DNA of 64,000 nt from Gammaproteobacteria bacterium (GTDB lineage: Bacteria > Pseudomonadota > Gammaproteobacteria > Berkiellales > Berkiellaceae). This document shows, piece after piece, positions 28,133-36,705 of this stretch. Position 1 is the stretch's first letter. Each line of letters begins with the position of its first letter. The DNA is taken from positions 124,001-188,000 of the forward strand of contig JACPOY010000006.1 in NCBI GenBank assembly GCA_016191245.1. Reading direction: 5' to 3'. A program made the position numbers and the translations under genes. The notes under the pieces were generated by a model. It did not search any database. It was not told the origin of the DNA and saw only the letters and a program-made list of their open reading frames with translations.

Positions 28133-29299
28133 TTATTGATTCTCTGCCGCCATCGGTATTTGTTCATCTTCTTCAAGCGTGTACACCATATTATCAAGTG
28201 CCTTTTCTAATGCCTTGACAGCTTCTTCCACCATCGGTACGGTTAATGCTCTGCCCATTTCCCTTTCAGCATACCAATGCGCAAAAACGCCTGCGACTTC
28301 AGGAACCACAACTTGCCTGCCTACGCAATTAAGCACATACCACAAACGTCTGTCCAGCGGCTTAAGCCATAAGAAGTCAGCCGATGGCAAAACGCCATCA
28401 ACTCTTGCAAGGAGTAACATTGATGCCATTACAGTTAAAACATACCCATGCTTTTGCTGGCATTTTTGAGCTGCTTTTGATTTACCGTATTTGTTTATAT
28501 ATTCTTCTGTATCTGAATAATCGACTTGACCTTTCGCGGCTGTTTTAGCCAATTTTCCTAAATATTTTCGACAAGCATCTGTATCATGTTCAGTACGTGC
28601 TAAAAATGCCGCATAGATAGCTTTGGTATGCGGGGGTAAACTATTCACACCTGCCCATAATGGTCCTAGCTGATTAGCAAATGTTTGTGTAGCGGCATCT
28701 TTGATAACAGTTGCTTTGGCAACGCCTTCTGATTTCCAAGCTGCTTTATTATCTGCGGCCAATTCAACTTTCAAAAGCTTCTCTGCTCTGGCAAATTGCA
28801 TCGGATTTTGTGACATTGCCCACGGACCTTTATTCATATCTGCTTCAATTAAATCAAGATCGGCCACAGGAGCAATTTGCGGATAATTCTCTTTTTCTTG
28901 TTGGGCAAGTGTATCCATATTATATGCTTTAGTGAAACGCATGGTAGCATGCCCTTTGAACATCACTATGCCCATGAGTAATAGGAAAAAACAAATAGGG
29001 TATTTTATATACTCCCCTATAAACTCACTATATTTACTTGCAATATCTAAGGTGAAAGTGCTGGGATCACTTGCCGCCATGCCCAACCCTTTGATAACAA
29101 TTTGCAGATTTTCATTATCTAGAAAAAATAAAATCGCCAATGCTTCATAACGTTTGAATAAGATAAACCATACTTTGAGATTATCACCATAAAAATGCCA
29201 TACCAAAGCGCCAATAATAAATATTGAAGCTAATATCCATAACAAGGCATATGAATCTTTATCTTCACCTTGTCCGCCGCCACCGCCTTGTCCTGCCAT
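28133..29299 (-). CDS. icmP: IcmP/DotM, coupling complex membrane protein
   Basis: A 388-residue protein with a Gly-rich N-terminus, two to three hydrophobic segments (about 18-36, 45-65 and 90-110) and a soluble C-terminal domain. The stretch RFTKAYNMDTLAQQE, then WAMSQNPMQFAR, and the C-terminal PSADFLWLKPLDRRLWY are typical of DotM/IcmP. DotM binds DotL and recognises Glu-rich effector tails. ATG 29299 is preceded by GAGGTAA. The gap to icmS holds only a palindromic repeat; icmQ, which sits here in Legionella and Coxiella, is absent. Confidence 0.95.
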   Translation of the reverse strand: MAGQGGGGGQGEDKDSYALLWILASIFIIGALVWHFYGDNLKVWFILFKRYEALAILFFLDNENLQIVIKGLGMAASDPSTFTLDIASKYSEFIGEYIKYPICFFLLLMGIVMFKGHATMRFTKAYNMDTLAQQEKENYPQIAPVADLDLIEADMNKGPWAMSQNPMQFARAEKLLKVELAADNKAAWKSEGVAKATVIKDAATQTFANQLGPLWAGVNSLPPHTKAIYAAFLARTEHDTDACRKYLGKLAKTAAKGQVDYSDTEEYINKYGKSKAAQKCQQKHGYVLTVMASMLLLARVDGVLPSADFLWLKPLDRRLWYVLNCVGRQVVVPEVAGVFAHWYAEREMGRALTVPMVEEAVKALEKALDNMVYTLEEDEQIPMAAENQ

Positions 29300-29336
29300 A
29301 TCTGGTTACCTCTTTTTTACTAAATGAGAGTTTTTA

Positions 29337-29372
29337 CCCCTCACCCTAACCCTCTCCCGCAAGGGGAGAGGG
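29337..29372. repeat. Palindromic intergenic repeat between icmS and icmP
   Basis: CCCCTCACCCTAACCCTCTCCCGCAAGGGGAGAGGG belongs to the same family as 51334-51433, 58869-58905 and 63389-63426. Its core CTCTCCCGCAAGGGGAGAG is a hairpin. It fills the place where icmR/icmQ lie in Legionella. Confidence 0.85.
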
Positions 29373-29380
29373 AATTTGAA

Positions 29381-29728
29381 TTAGTCATACATTAAATCAT
29401 CTAATGGGGTCACATCACGCGAAGGAGCATGTTGCATTAATTCAATGATGACGTCGGATGCACAAAGCAGTCGTAGAGAATTGGGAGTTGCATCATCAAA
29501 TTTGACCCTCACCCCTAACATCGCTCCTTGCGCTTCTTCAAAACTCACGCCAAGACCATAACCTAAACAAAAAGAGCACAATTGATCAGCTCTTCTTATA
29601 ATGGCCGGTAATAAACCTGTTTCAGCTAATACTTGTTCAATTGAGATAGCTTGTTCGCGTAGCGTAAAATTACAACGCAGTGTTTTAGCAACTGCGGAAA
29701 GTTGTTCAATTATCGGATGGTCTGCCAT
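29381..29728 (-). CDS. icmS: IcmS, Dot/Icm adaptor (chaperone) protein
   Basis: A 115-residue acidic protein with the highly conserved IcmS core: ETGLLPAIIRRADQLCSFCL and GYGLGVSFEEAQGAMLGVRV, the C-terminal block LRLLCASDVI, and the end SRDVTPLDDLMYD. Length matches Legionella IcmS (114). It works with IcmW (7419..7877) to keep effectors in a translocation-competent state and to bring them to DotL. ATG 29728 is preceded by AGGTGAG. It is the first gene of icmS-icmP-icmO and is divergent from dotD. Confidence 0.97.
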   Translation of the reverse strand: MADHPIIEQLSAVAKTLRCNFTLREQAISIEQVLAETGLLPAIIRRADQLCSFCLGYGLGVSFEEAQGAMLGVRVKFDDATPNSLRLLCASDVIIELMQHAPSRDVTPLDDLMYD

Positions 29729-30082
29729 TTCTCACCTACAGATCTTTCATAGTAATAGCTAGTTGTCGTAATGATATTCGTTACTGATTGTATTTACAAT
29801 CATACTTATGACCGAGTTTCATATTAGGTCATAAAATTATTGTTTTAATATTTACATTTTACTTCAGTTAACTTAACTTCAATACAAATACTTTTTTACT
29901 GTTATTATTTCACTAGCATGATTGTTATATATTCACTCTTAATTATTTAGAGTGTTATTGTTATGCTAGAGTTCGGTTTATTAGAAAGATTTTATTTATT
30001 TTTATGAAAGGCTGTATATCCGCCTGATTAAAGATATAATTAAAAGAAGTTTTTTTTGGGTAGGGAGTTAACAGAGAGGGCT
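29729..30082. promoter_or_regulatory. Divergent promoter region between icmS and dotD
   Basis: This AT-rich gap of 354 bases without a gene should hold promoters for icmS-P-O and dotD-C-B. The inverted repeat TATGACC-N13-GGTCATA lies at 29807-29833. I cannot define promoter boxes with confidence. Confidence 0.55.
29807..29833. promoter_or_regulatory. Inverted repeat TATGACC-N13-GGTCATA, candidate operator
   Basis: Two perfect 7-base arms, centre to centre 20 bases (two helical turns), lie 79-105 bases upstream of icmS. The motif resembles the inverted repeat near icmW. Confidence 0.45.
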
Positions 30083-30544
30083 ATGGACAAGCAACTGTTT
30101 ATCATCTCAATTGTAGCAATATTGGTGGGATGCTCACCAAAACCTACCTATGAAATGAGTGATGTCGAGTATCAATTAATGAAATCTGCTATGTCAGTTG
30201 AAAATTCGTTAAAAACACTTGCAGCAACTCAGGACATCTATGCGAAAAACGCAATTAATACTGATATTCTCGTTACGCCTCAAGGTGGTATGGGGGGGCT
30301 AGCAAGTCTTGATTGGTCAGGTCCTATTGAACCATTGCTAGAAAAAATTGGTGAGATGACCCGTTATCGTGTGAAAGTACTTGGACCCATTCCTCCTATT
30401 CCTTTAATTGTAACTATATCTTCTAGAGAACGCGTTGTTGCAGACATTCTTAAAGATGCTGGATTGCAAGCTGGCAAACGTGCTAATTTGGTTGTGTATC
30501 CGACTAGTCGTATTATTGAACTTCGTTATGCGGCCAACGTTTGA
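30083..30544 (+). CDS. dotD: DotD, outer-membrane lipoprotein of Dot/Icm
   Basis: A 153-residue lipoprotein with a signal peptide and lipobox ending AILVGC (Cys 17). The C-terminal part (LDWSGPIEPLLEKIGEMTRYR, then LVVYPTSRIIELRYA) is the secretin N-domain-like fold known for DotD. With DotC it places DotH in the outer membrane. ATG 30083 is chosen over an earlier in-frame codon at 30056 because it has AGAGAGGG at good spacing and puts the signal peptide at the N-terminus. First gene of dotD-dotC-dotB-icmT. Confidence 0.94.
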   Translation: MDKQLFIISIVAILVGCSPKPTYEMSDVEYQLMKSAMSVENSLKTLAATQDIYAKNAINTDILVTPQGGMGGLASLDWSGPIEPLLEKIGEMTRYRVKVLGPIPPIPLIVTISSRERVVADILKDAGLQAGKRANLVVYPTSRIIELRYAANV

Positions 30545-30574
30545 GGACAACACTAAGAAAGGAAAGCTGGACTC

Positions 30575-31396
30575 ATGAAACAGTATATTAGCAGTACGTT
30601 ATTAGTCGTTGGCCTTGCTACTATCACTGTAAGTTGCTCTACACCACCCGCATATCAATCTACACTTGGTAAATATCATGCCGTTAAGTTTAATCCTAAA
30701 GGGGGTACGCTTAGTGGCATTCGTAATATTGGGTTACGTGATACAGCTCTAAGCTTAGGTGCACGTGCAGGTTTAGCTTGGCGAGCAAGTGAGATTAACG
30801 TTTTAGTTTCAAGAAACGAACGTCAGCTTGATTTGATATATAATTTTAATAGTTTGTTACTTGATAATAATGTGCTACCTCCCGTGTTGATTGAAGGTCG
30901 TCAAACATTAGAACAAACGGCTGATGATGTGATTCGTGTTGCTGATCGGGCATACACTATTCAAGCTCAGGCACGTTTTGTGACGATGGCTCCCACGTGG
31001 AGAGACTATTTAAAAATGCAATATAAAGATCCTGAATTACCAGATACATCTTTAATGCCAAGAAACGAAGTTGAAAAGAATGTTTGGGATAAATATCTAG
31101 ATGAAGGCTGGCAAGCCGGCGTAACACAAGCTGATGTGATATTCGCTGAAAACTTAGGCCGCCTCAAAAGAGATTACGAAGGGATGATTCGTTATCACAC
31201 CTTGCTTGCTCAAAATATGGTCAGTGTACCTTTTGTTGCGCAAGTGAATTTAGGGGTGACAGGTGGTGATTCTCAAATGGCTATCAATGATAGAATTTTA
31301 AGAATTACAACTTTACCTCAATTTAATAATGCAAGTAGTGAATGGACGGCTTTGGTTACTGAGGATGAGAGACAACTTGCACCTGAAGATCGTTAA
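30575..31396 (+). CDS. dotC: DotC, outer-membrane lipoprotein of Dot/Icm
   Basis: A 273-residue lipoprotein; the signal peptide ends ITVSC with Cys 21. The body contains IRNIGLRDTALSLGARAGLAWRA and YNFNSLLLDNNVLPPVLIEG, both characteristic of DotC, and the C-terminal DRILRITTLPQFN. It lies 30 bases after dotD and 18 before dotB. DotC and DotD are needed for DotH to reach the outer membrane and form the core ring. Confidence 0.96.
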   Translation: MKQYISSTLLVVGLATITVSCSTPPAYQSTLGKYHAVKFNPKGGTLSGIRNIGLRDTALSLGARAGLAWRASEINVLVSRNERQLDLIYNFNSLLLDNNVLPPVLIEGRQTLEQTADDVIRVADRAYTIQAQARFVTMAPTWRDYLKMQYKDPELPDTSLMPRNEVEKNVWDKYLDEGWQAGVTQADVIFAENLGRLKRDYEGMIRYHTLLAQNMVSVPFVAQVNLGVTGGDSQMAINDRILRITTLPQFNNASSEWTALVTEDERQLAPEDR

Positions 31397-31414
31397 TCGA
31401 GGGGCGTTGAATTT

Positions 31415-32566
31415 ATGGCGGTAAATAAAGAATTTCTCATTCCGGATGAACCATCTCGGTTTACTCCACGTGATATGGATCGTTTGATGCTGCACTGCAC
31501 AGCATTAGGTGCTTCAGATATTACGATTCAAACTGATTCTCAAATCATGACTGAAATTCATGGCCGATTATACCCTGTTACCACACGCAAAATGTCACAG
31601 ACAGAAGTCGGTGAAATGCTAAATGGTATTTATGGTCCTAACGGAACGACTCAGCTTTCTTCGGGTAAAGATGTCGATACGCATTACGAAATAAGACCAG
31701 ACAGAACTTCTCGATTTCGTTTTCGTATCAATGGTACTGCCTGTCAAGTTGAAGGCCATGATGGTATTCAAATTACTGCTAGAACTATTCCAGCAGAACC
31801 GCCTCCACTCAGTGGTATGAATGTTGATCCCCCTATTCTTGAACATATGGCACCTATGCAAGGTACTATTGTTGTTACCGGTTCAACAGGTTCTGGTAAA
31901 AGTACTTTACTTGCATCTATTATTCGTGAAATTGTCATGCAAGAAGATGCACACCGTAAAGTACTGACTTACGAAGCACCAATAGAATTTGTCTATGATG
32001 CCGTAGACAAACCTTCTTCTATTATTAGTCAGTCTGAAATTCCCAAGCATTTACCTTCTTTTGCTGATGGTGTAAGAAACGCATTACGTCGTAAACCTGG
32101 ACTGATCTTAGTAGGTGAGGCACGCGACGCAGAAACCATTGCTGCTGTGATCGATGCTGCATTGACTGGTCACCCAGTGTATACCACTTTACATAGTAAT
32201 GGTGTTGCCGACTGCGTTCGCCGTATGATTTCGACCTTTCCAGCTGAAGAACGCCATGGCCGAGCATTAGATATATTAGAAACACTCAGAATGGTCATCT
32301 GGCAAAAATTAGTACCTACAGTTGATAATAAACGCGTTGCGCTAAGAGAATACTTAGTATTTGATGAGGAAGTACGCGATGTTTTAGTGAGCACTGAAGT
32401 TGAAATGCTTGCTGCAAAAACACGAATTTTGCTCAAAGAACGTGGACAGCCTATGGTCGTTGATGCCAAGAAGAAATTTGATGAAGGCCTTATTAGTGAG
32501 CGAACTTTTAATTTAATGGCACGGTCATCAAAAAGTGCTGATCGTGATGCGGGTATTAGCGAATAA
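31415..32566 (+). CDS. dotB: DotB, cytoplasmic secretion ATPase
   Basis: A 383-residue PilT/VirB11-type hexameric ATPase. Walker A GSTGSGKS is at 156-163. The Asp box (LTYEAPIEFVYD), the Walker B region (GLILVGEARDAETI) and the His box (TGHPVYTTLHSN) follow in order. DotB docks on DotO and energises effector transfer. ATG 31415 has GAGGGG upstream. Position in dotD-dotC-dotB is as in Legionella; here icmT follows after 9 bases. Confidence 0.97.
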   Translation: MAVNKEFLIPDEPSRFTPRDMDRLMLHCTALGASDITIQTDSQIMTEIHGRLYPVTTRKMSQTEVGEMLNGIYGPNGTTQLSSGKDVDTHYEIRPDRTSRFRFRINGTACQVEGHDGIQITARTIPAEPPPLSGMNVDPPILEHMAPMQGTIVVTGSTGSGKSTLLASIIREIVMQEDAHRKVLTYEAPIEFVYDAVDKPSSIISQSEIPKHLPSFADGVRNALRRKPGLILVGEARDAETIAAVIDAALTGHPVYTTLHSNGVADCVRRMISTFPAEERHGRALDILETLRMVIWQKLVPTVDNKRVALREYLVFDEEVRDVLVSTEVEMLAAKTRILLKERGQPMVVDAKKKFDEGLISERTFNLMARSSKSADRDAGISE

Positions 32567-32575
32567 GGAATTGTT

Positions 32576-32845
32576 ATGCGTAATCCTCATACAGCACATT
32601 GGCGAGATTCTTCGCGAACGCCAAAGTTCTTCGTTCTGGATGCTTTTTCAGCTATTCCCTTATTACTGATGCTCCTGCATATTAGGTGGTGGACTTTTTT
32701 CACTGCTATTGGTGTTTGTGTTTTTTTTATGGTACTTAACCGATTTGGGTTCACTTTACCCATATTTTTACGTTGGTTAAGAGCATTTATCGCCGGCAAC
32801 CAACGCACGGCTCATTTTTACAAAGATCATAAAGAACATGATTAA
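32576..32845 (+). CDS. icmT: IcmT, small Dot/Icm membrane protein
   Basis: An 89-residue protein with the IcmT pattern AHWRDSSRTPKFFVLDAFSA, one or two hydrophobic segments (about 27-60), then NRFGFTLPIFLRWLRAFIAG. Size is close to Legionella IcmT (86). AAGGAATTGTT precedes ATG 32576. In Legionella icmT lies next to icmS; here it has moved to the end of the dotDCB operon. It is required for effector export and bacterial exit from the host. Confidence 0.94.
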   Translation: MRNPHTAHWRDSSRTPKFFVLDAFSAIPLLLMLLHIRWWTFFTAIGVCVFFMVLNRFGFTLPIFLRWLRAFIAGNQRTAHFYKDHKEHD

Positions 32846-32972
32846 TGAATGATCTTAATCTCCTTATCCATCATTTTATTTAACTAAAGTATCTAGGTAC
32901 TGTGCATATTCAATGTTATACTCAATAGTAATCTGCCTGAAGGGAATGAGGCTTTAAGAGGATCAATCTGCA

Positions 32973-33704
32973 ATGGATAGTGGTGCAACTGATTCACAAA
33001 AAAAACAAGCTGCGCTTAGCGGAGCTTCCAAAAAAAAACCTATGAGAGATATATCTACTCTTACTGAGCCAGATATTCATACCGGTATCTTTAACGATCC
33101 CATTATGGTTAGAGCGAATTTCTACAGAGATAACATGCGTCGTCTCATGATTTTCTGTATTTTTCTTATATTCGTTATCTGCGGTTTAATGGGTTGGGTC
33201 ATATTTGAGAGATTAAATAAACCACCCGTTCATTATTTTACTACATCTAACGATGGCAAACTTACTTTGCTATATCCTTTGAATCAACCCAATCTCACGA
33301 CAAGTTCGCTGCTTGACTGGGTTGTTGAGGCGGGTACCACAGCGTACAATTTTAACTTTGGTAACTACGATAGAGCACTTAAAGATATTAAAATTTATTT
33401 TACAGATGCCGGATATCAGAATTTTCTTAATGCCCTAACTGCAGCTCGCACGATTGATACCGTTAGAACTAAACAATTGGTAGTTGCTGCGATAGCGACT
33501 GACAAACCTGTTATTTTAAAGGAAGGCCCAACAACTGATGGTATTTATGCTTGGGAAGTTCAGTTGCCTATGCTTGTAACTTATCAAAGTGCTTCAGATA
33601 CCAGAAAGCAGAATATTGTACTTACTATGCTTATTGCTAGAAGATCTACTTTAGAATCACCTAAAGGAATTGGTATTGCTTCAATTAAAGTGCGGGAGGC
33701 ATAA
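32973..33704 (+). CDS. icmL: IcmL/DotI-like protein, copy 1
   Basis: A 243-residue bitopic protein: a cytoplasmic N-terminus of about 60 residues, one membrane segment (about 61-85), and a periplasmic domain with HYFTTSNDG, SLLDWVVEAGTTAYNFNF and the C-terminal VVAAIATDKPVILKEGPTTDG, all typical of IcmL/DotI. The periplasmic fold resembles VirB8/TraM. DotI works at the inner membrane with DotJ. Three IcmL-like genes stand in a row here, and this is the most canonical by its N-terminal NDPIMVRANFYRDNMRRL. A gap of 127 bases before it may hold a promoter. Confidence 0.92.
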   Translation: MDSGATDSQKKQAALSGASKKKPMRDISTLTEPDIHTGIFNDPIMVRANFYRDNMRRLMIFCIFLIFVICGLMGWVIFERLNKPPVHYFTTSNDGKLTLLYPLNQPNLTTSSLLDWVVEAGTTAYNFNFGNYDRALKDIKIYFTDAGYQNFLNALTAARTIDTVRTKQLVVAAIATDKPVILKEGPTTDGIYAWEVQLPMLVTYQSASDTRKQNIVLTMLIARRSTLESPKGIGIASIKVREA

Positions 33705-33775
33705 GAATCAATTTCTTTATAGGAAAGTGAATCGCAAGGAAGCGCAAATAATATGCTGAAAAGGGAATGTATGTA

Positions 33776-34567
33776 ATGCCACCTGAGAATGTTAAAAAAA
33801 GCATCGCGCAGGCTAAGCCTAATACCACATCAGCAAAGCCACCCCAAAAACAGCCAGCGGCTCGTCAATACACTGTTTCGACTCTTAGAAATGAGTTCTA
33901 CTATGATCATTATTATTTTCTCGCATTTATCACTTTAACTTTAATTGTGATATGTGTTGGATTTGGGTTGATGGCTTACTATGAACATACTCTCCAGAAT
34001 GTGCCTAATCAAGGTTACCTTTCAAAGCAAACAATGAACGATAGCAGAGGAAATACTATCGTTAATGCGGGCGATCCAATCTTAAAATTCCCAATGACCA
34101 TTGATGGCAAACTTATCTACCCTACCCCATTATCTGAGCCTGGCATGTCGACTCCTGCAATACTTGAATGGGCTGTAGATTCAATCAAAACTTCATTTGG
34201 GTTTAATTTTATTGATTATGAACAAGTTATTACCAACGCCAGTATCCTTTATACCAAAATTGGCTACCAAAATTACCGCAGCATTCTAATTGGTACAAGC
34301 ATGGTCAATAATGTTGAAAGAAAACGATATGTCGTTTCTGTGGTCCCAACCAGTGCTCCGACTATTTTGAAAGAAAAAACTTCACCTGATGGTATCTATG
34401 CCTGGCAAATTCAATATCCAATACAGTTAACGTTTCAAAATGTTAAAGAAACACTAAAGTCTGACTGGGTGGTGACTATGTTAATCGTACGCGCCCCCCT
34501 CTCTGAAGCACCAAGAGGTGTTGCAATCGCTGCTCTCATATTACGCGAAGGTAGATTACCTAATTAA
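33776..34567 (+). CDS. IcmL/DotI-like protein, copy 2
   Basis: A 263-residue paralogue of copy 1 with the same layout. The membrane segment is at about 45-68. The linker to the periplasmic domain is longer and contains SRGNTIVNAGDPILKF. The domain keeps ILEWAVDSIKTSFGFNFIDY and RYVVSVVPTSAPTILKEKTS. ATG 33776 is chosen because AAGGGA ends 9 bases before it; the in-frame ATG 33767 would have no spacing. The divergence from copies 1 and 3 is large, which points to distinct roles in a mixed complex, as for DotI and DotJ. Confidence 0.88.
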   Translation: MPPENVKKSIAQAKPNTTSAKPPQKQPAARQYTVSTLRNEFYYDHYYFLAFITLTLIVICVGFGLMAYYEHTLQNVPNQGYLSKQTMNDSRGNTIVNAGDPILKFPMTIDGKLIYPTPLSEPGMSTPAILEWAVDSIKTSFGFNFIDYEQVITNASILYTKIGYQNYRSILIGTSMVNNVERKRYVVSVVPTSAPTILKEKTSPDGIYAWQIQYPIQLTFQNVKETLKSDWVVTMLIVRAPLSEAPRGVAIAALILREGRLPN

Positions 34568-34589
34568 GGAATTAGTTGGACATATTGTA

Positions 34590-35279
34590 ATGAAAGAAAC
34601 AGTCAAACCATCCTTAGAAGATTTTAAGTATATAGGTACTTATGAAATGGTATTGGTACGAAATTACTATTACCGAAATATTTATCATAAACTCATGATT
34701 ATTTGTCTTGGTTTATTAGCAATAACTACTGTGCTCGCTGTTTTTTTACATAAAGAAATTAAAAATGTCGAACCACCAAAATATTTCGCCACCACAAATG
34801 ATGGCGTTCCATTAGCGTTAATTGACCTAAGTTTACCTAACTTACAGCCAAATAATTTGTTAACTTGGGCCAGTGAGGCCACTGTTGCAGCCTATAGTAT
34901 AAATTTCGTGAATTATCGTACAGCAGTACAAAATGCTCGTTCATATTTCACACGTAAGGGATATTTAAATTATTTAAATGCTGTCAAAGATTCAAACAAC
35001 TTAGAAGCTGTTAAAAGAAAGAAAATGGTGGTGTATGCAAGAATAAATGGTACACCCGTTATCTTGAAAGATAGTAATTCAGATCCAAACTTACGCGTGA
35101 ATGGTGCCTTTACTTGGCAAGTTCAAATTCCTGTGGTAATTACATTTGAGAACAGTGTTCCTGACGACAAAATTGTACAAAATAATATCGTAACTATGTT
35201 AGTTACACGTATGTCTGTCCTGGAATCGCCAATAGGCGTTGGAATCGATTCATTTATTATTAGAGAAGTATTACAGTAA
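34590..35279 (+). CDS. IcmL/DotI-like protein, copy 3
   Basis: A 229-residue third paralogue: a short cytoplasmic N-terminus with MVLVRNYYYRNIYHKLM, a membrane segment (about 35-56), YFATTNDGVPLALIDL, LLTWASEATVAAYSINFVNY and MVVYARINGTPVILKD. ATG 34590 is chosen because the longer reading from 34518 overlaps copy 2 by 50 bases and adds non-homologous sequence. No separate icmM/dotJ (a short protein lacking the periplasmic domain) is seen, so one of the three copies may take its place; this is inference. Confidence 0.88.
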   Translation: MKETVKPSLEDFKYIGTYEMVLVRNYYYRNIYHKLMIICLGLLAITTVLAVFLHKEIKNVEPPKYFATTNDGVPLALIDLSLPNLQPNNLLTWASEATVAAYSINFVNYRTAVQNARSYFTRKGYLNYLNAVKDSNNLEAVKRKKMVVYARINGTPVILKDSNSDPNLRVNGAFTWQVQIPVVITFENSVPDDKIVQNNIVTMLVTRMSVLESPIGVGIDSFIIREVLQ

Positions 35280-35303
35280 TAACTTTGTACTTAGAGATAT
35301 AAT

Positions 35304-35417
35304 ATGAGAAGCTCAATAGTGATGACTCCTTATTTCGTCAGGTCAGATTGCGCTGCTTTGCATCATAACTGGATAGACTATATGGATAGAGAAGCGATGT
35401 GGATGATTAGACAATGA
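35304..35417 (+). CDS. Putative 37-residue micro-protein overlapping icmK start
   Basis: A short open frame from ATG 35304 (MRSSIVMTPYFVRSD...) ends in MDREAMWMIRQ, with its TGA overlapping the icmK ATG as ATGA. AGAG lies about 7 bases upstream. The overlap suggests translational coupling: reading this frame would bring ribosomes to the icmK start. It could be a leader peptide or a real small protein; no homologue is known to me. It occupies almost all of the gap between the third icmL-like gene and icmK. Confidence 0.4.
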   Translation: MRSSIVMTPYFVRSDCAALHHNWIDYMDREAMWMIRQ

Positions 35418-36703
35418 AACAAAATCTAAAGCTTTTGTTATTGTTTCTGATAACTGCTTTACAACCTGCGCATGCGGCAGCTGTAGAAAACCCTCAAGCA
35501 CAAGGCTCAAGCAATGCGCTTCCTATGCCCTCTTCCAATCAGAATACTGGTAATACATCCTCTCGCCCTGGAAATCCTCAAACAGCAAATACTCAAGCAA
35601 CAAATAAACAACCATCTGTGCAGAATACGCAATCACAAACTAATTCAAACCAAATTGCAATTCCCCAAGACTTATCTAAGTTAACCCCTGAACAGACAAA
35701 TGAATTAATGAAGCAAGCAAAAAATCTGAAACCAGAACAATTGCAGGCAATAGCAAAAACGTTGCAATCGCAACCTGGTGTCAAACAAATTGATATTAAT
35801 TCAGGATTAATTGAGGAAACAGTTTCCGCTCACGGAACGACTGCGACACAAAAAGCAACTCAGCAAGTGGTTGCTGCTAAAACAACTCAGCAAGCAGCAC
35901 CTACTGCGAATCGAGAGATATCTCTCGATGAATTAAAACGTGAACAAGCTTTTAATTCGCTGATGGAAGAGGTTTTACCGTTGAGTCCAGATCAGATAAC
36001 AAAGCTTCATAAATTTTATGATTTAACGCTACAAGCAAAAGCTTCGACGCCTAGTCCTTCTCCAACCCCTAATTTTACCTCGATTGTTGTGAATTTAGAG
36101 CCCGGTAGCCAGCCTCCTGTTGTTAGGTTATCCGCAGGATTTGTTACTTCAATTCTATTTGTAGATTCCACAGGTTCGGCGTGGCCCGTAACAGCATATA
36201 GCATTGGTGATCCTCAAAATTTCAATATTCAATGGGATCAAAAGGGTAATGCACTTTTCGTTCAAAGTTTGAAACAATATTCTCATGGTAATCTTGCCGT
36301 GCGCTTATGGGGATTAGACACACCAGTGATGATCACTTTAGTGTCTGGACAACGAAATGTTGATTTCAGGGTCGATTTACAAGTAGGCGGACGTGGACCT
36401 GATGCTAAACCTCCCATCGTGGATACAACCTATAATGCCAAAGTTAACCCATTATTAATCAACATATTAGACGGTATTCCTCCAAGAGGAAGCATTAAAT
36501 TAGGGGTAACTGGCGGTTATGGGGAAGCTTGGTATGCTGACGGCAGAGTTTATTTTAGGACAAAATTGACGGTGTTATCACCAGCCTGGACAGCAACTGT
36601 TGCAAGTCCTGATGGAACACACGTATATGAGATGATGCTAACTCCGTTCATTTTAGCATCACAAAATGGCAAAACCATCGATATTAAACTATCAGGGTTA
36701 TAG
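35414..36703 (+). CDS. icmK: IcmK/DotH, outer-membrane core protein
   Basis: A 429-residue exported protein. The signal peptide ends QPAHAA. A Gln/Asn/Pro-rich low-complexity region occupies about 25-90. The conserved DotH part then starts near LDELKREQAFNSLMEEVLPL and continues with VNLEPGSQPPVVRLSAGFVTS and the C-terminal TYNAKVNPLLINILDGIPP and GYGEAWYADGRVYFRT. Legionella IcmK has 361 residues; most of the extra length is the low-complexity part. DotH forms the outer-membrane ring with DotC, DotD and DotG. The icmE ATG is two bases after its stop. Confidence 0.95.
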   Translation: MKQNLKLLLLFLITALQPAHAAAVENPQAQGSSNALPMPSSNQNTGNTSSRPGNPQTANTQATNKQPSVQNTQSQTNSNQIAIPQDLSKLTPEQTNELMKQAKNLKPEQLQAIAKTLQSQPGVKQIDINSGLIEETVSAHGTTATQKATQQVVAAKTTQQAAPTANREISLDELKREQAFNSLMEEVLPLSPDQITKLHKFYDLTLQAKASTPSPSPTPNFTSIVVNLEPGSQPPVVRLSAGFVTSILFVDSTGSAWPVTAYSIGDPQNFNIQWDQKGNALFVQSLKQYSHGNLAVRLWGLDTPVMITLVSGQRNVDFRVDLQVGGRGPDAKPPIVDTTYNAKVNPLLINILDGIPPRGSIKLGVTGGYGEAWYADGRVYFRTKLTVLSPAWTATVASPDGTHVYEMMLTPFILASQNGKTIDIKLSGL

Positions 36704-36705
36704 TT

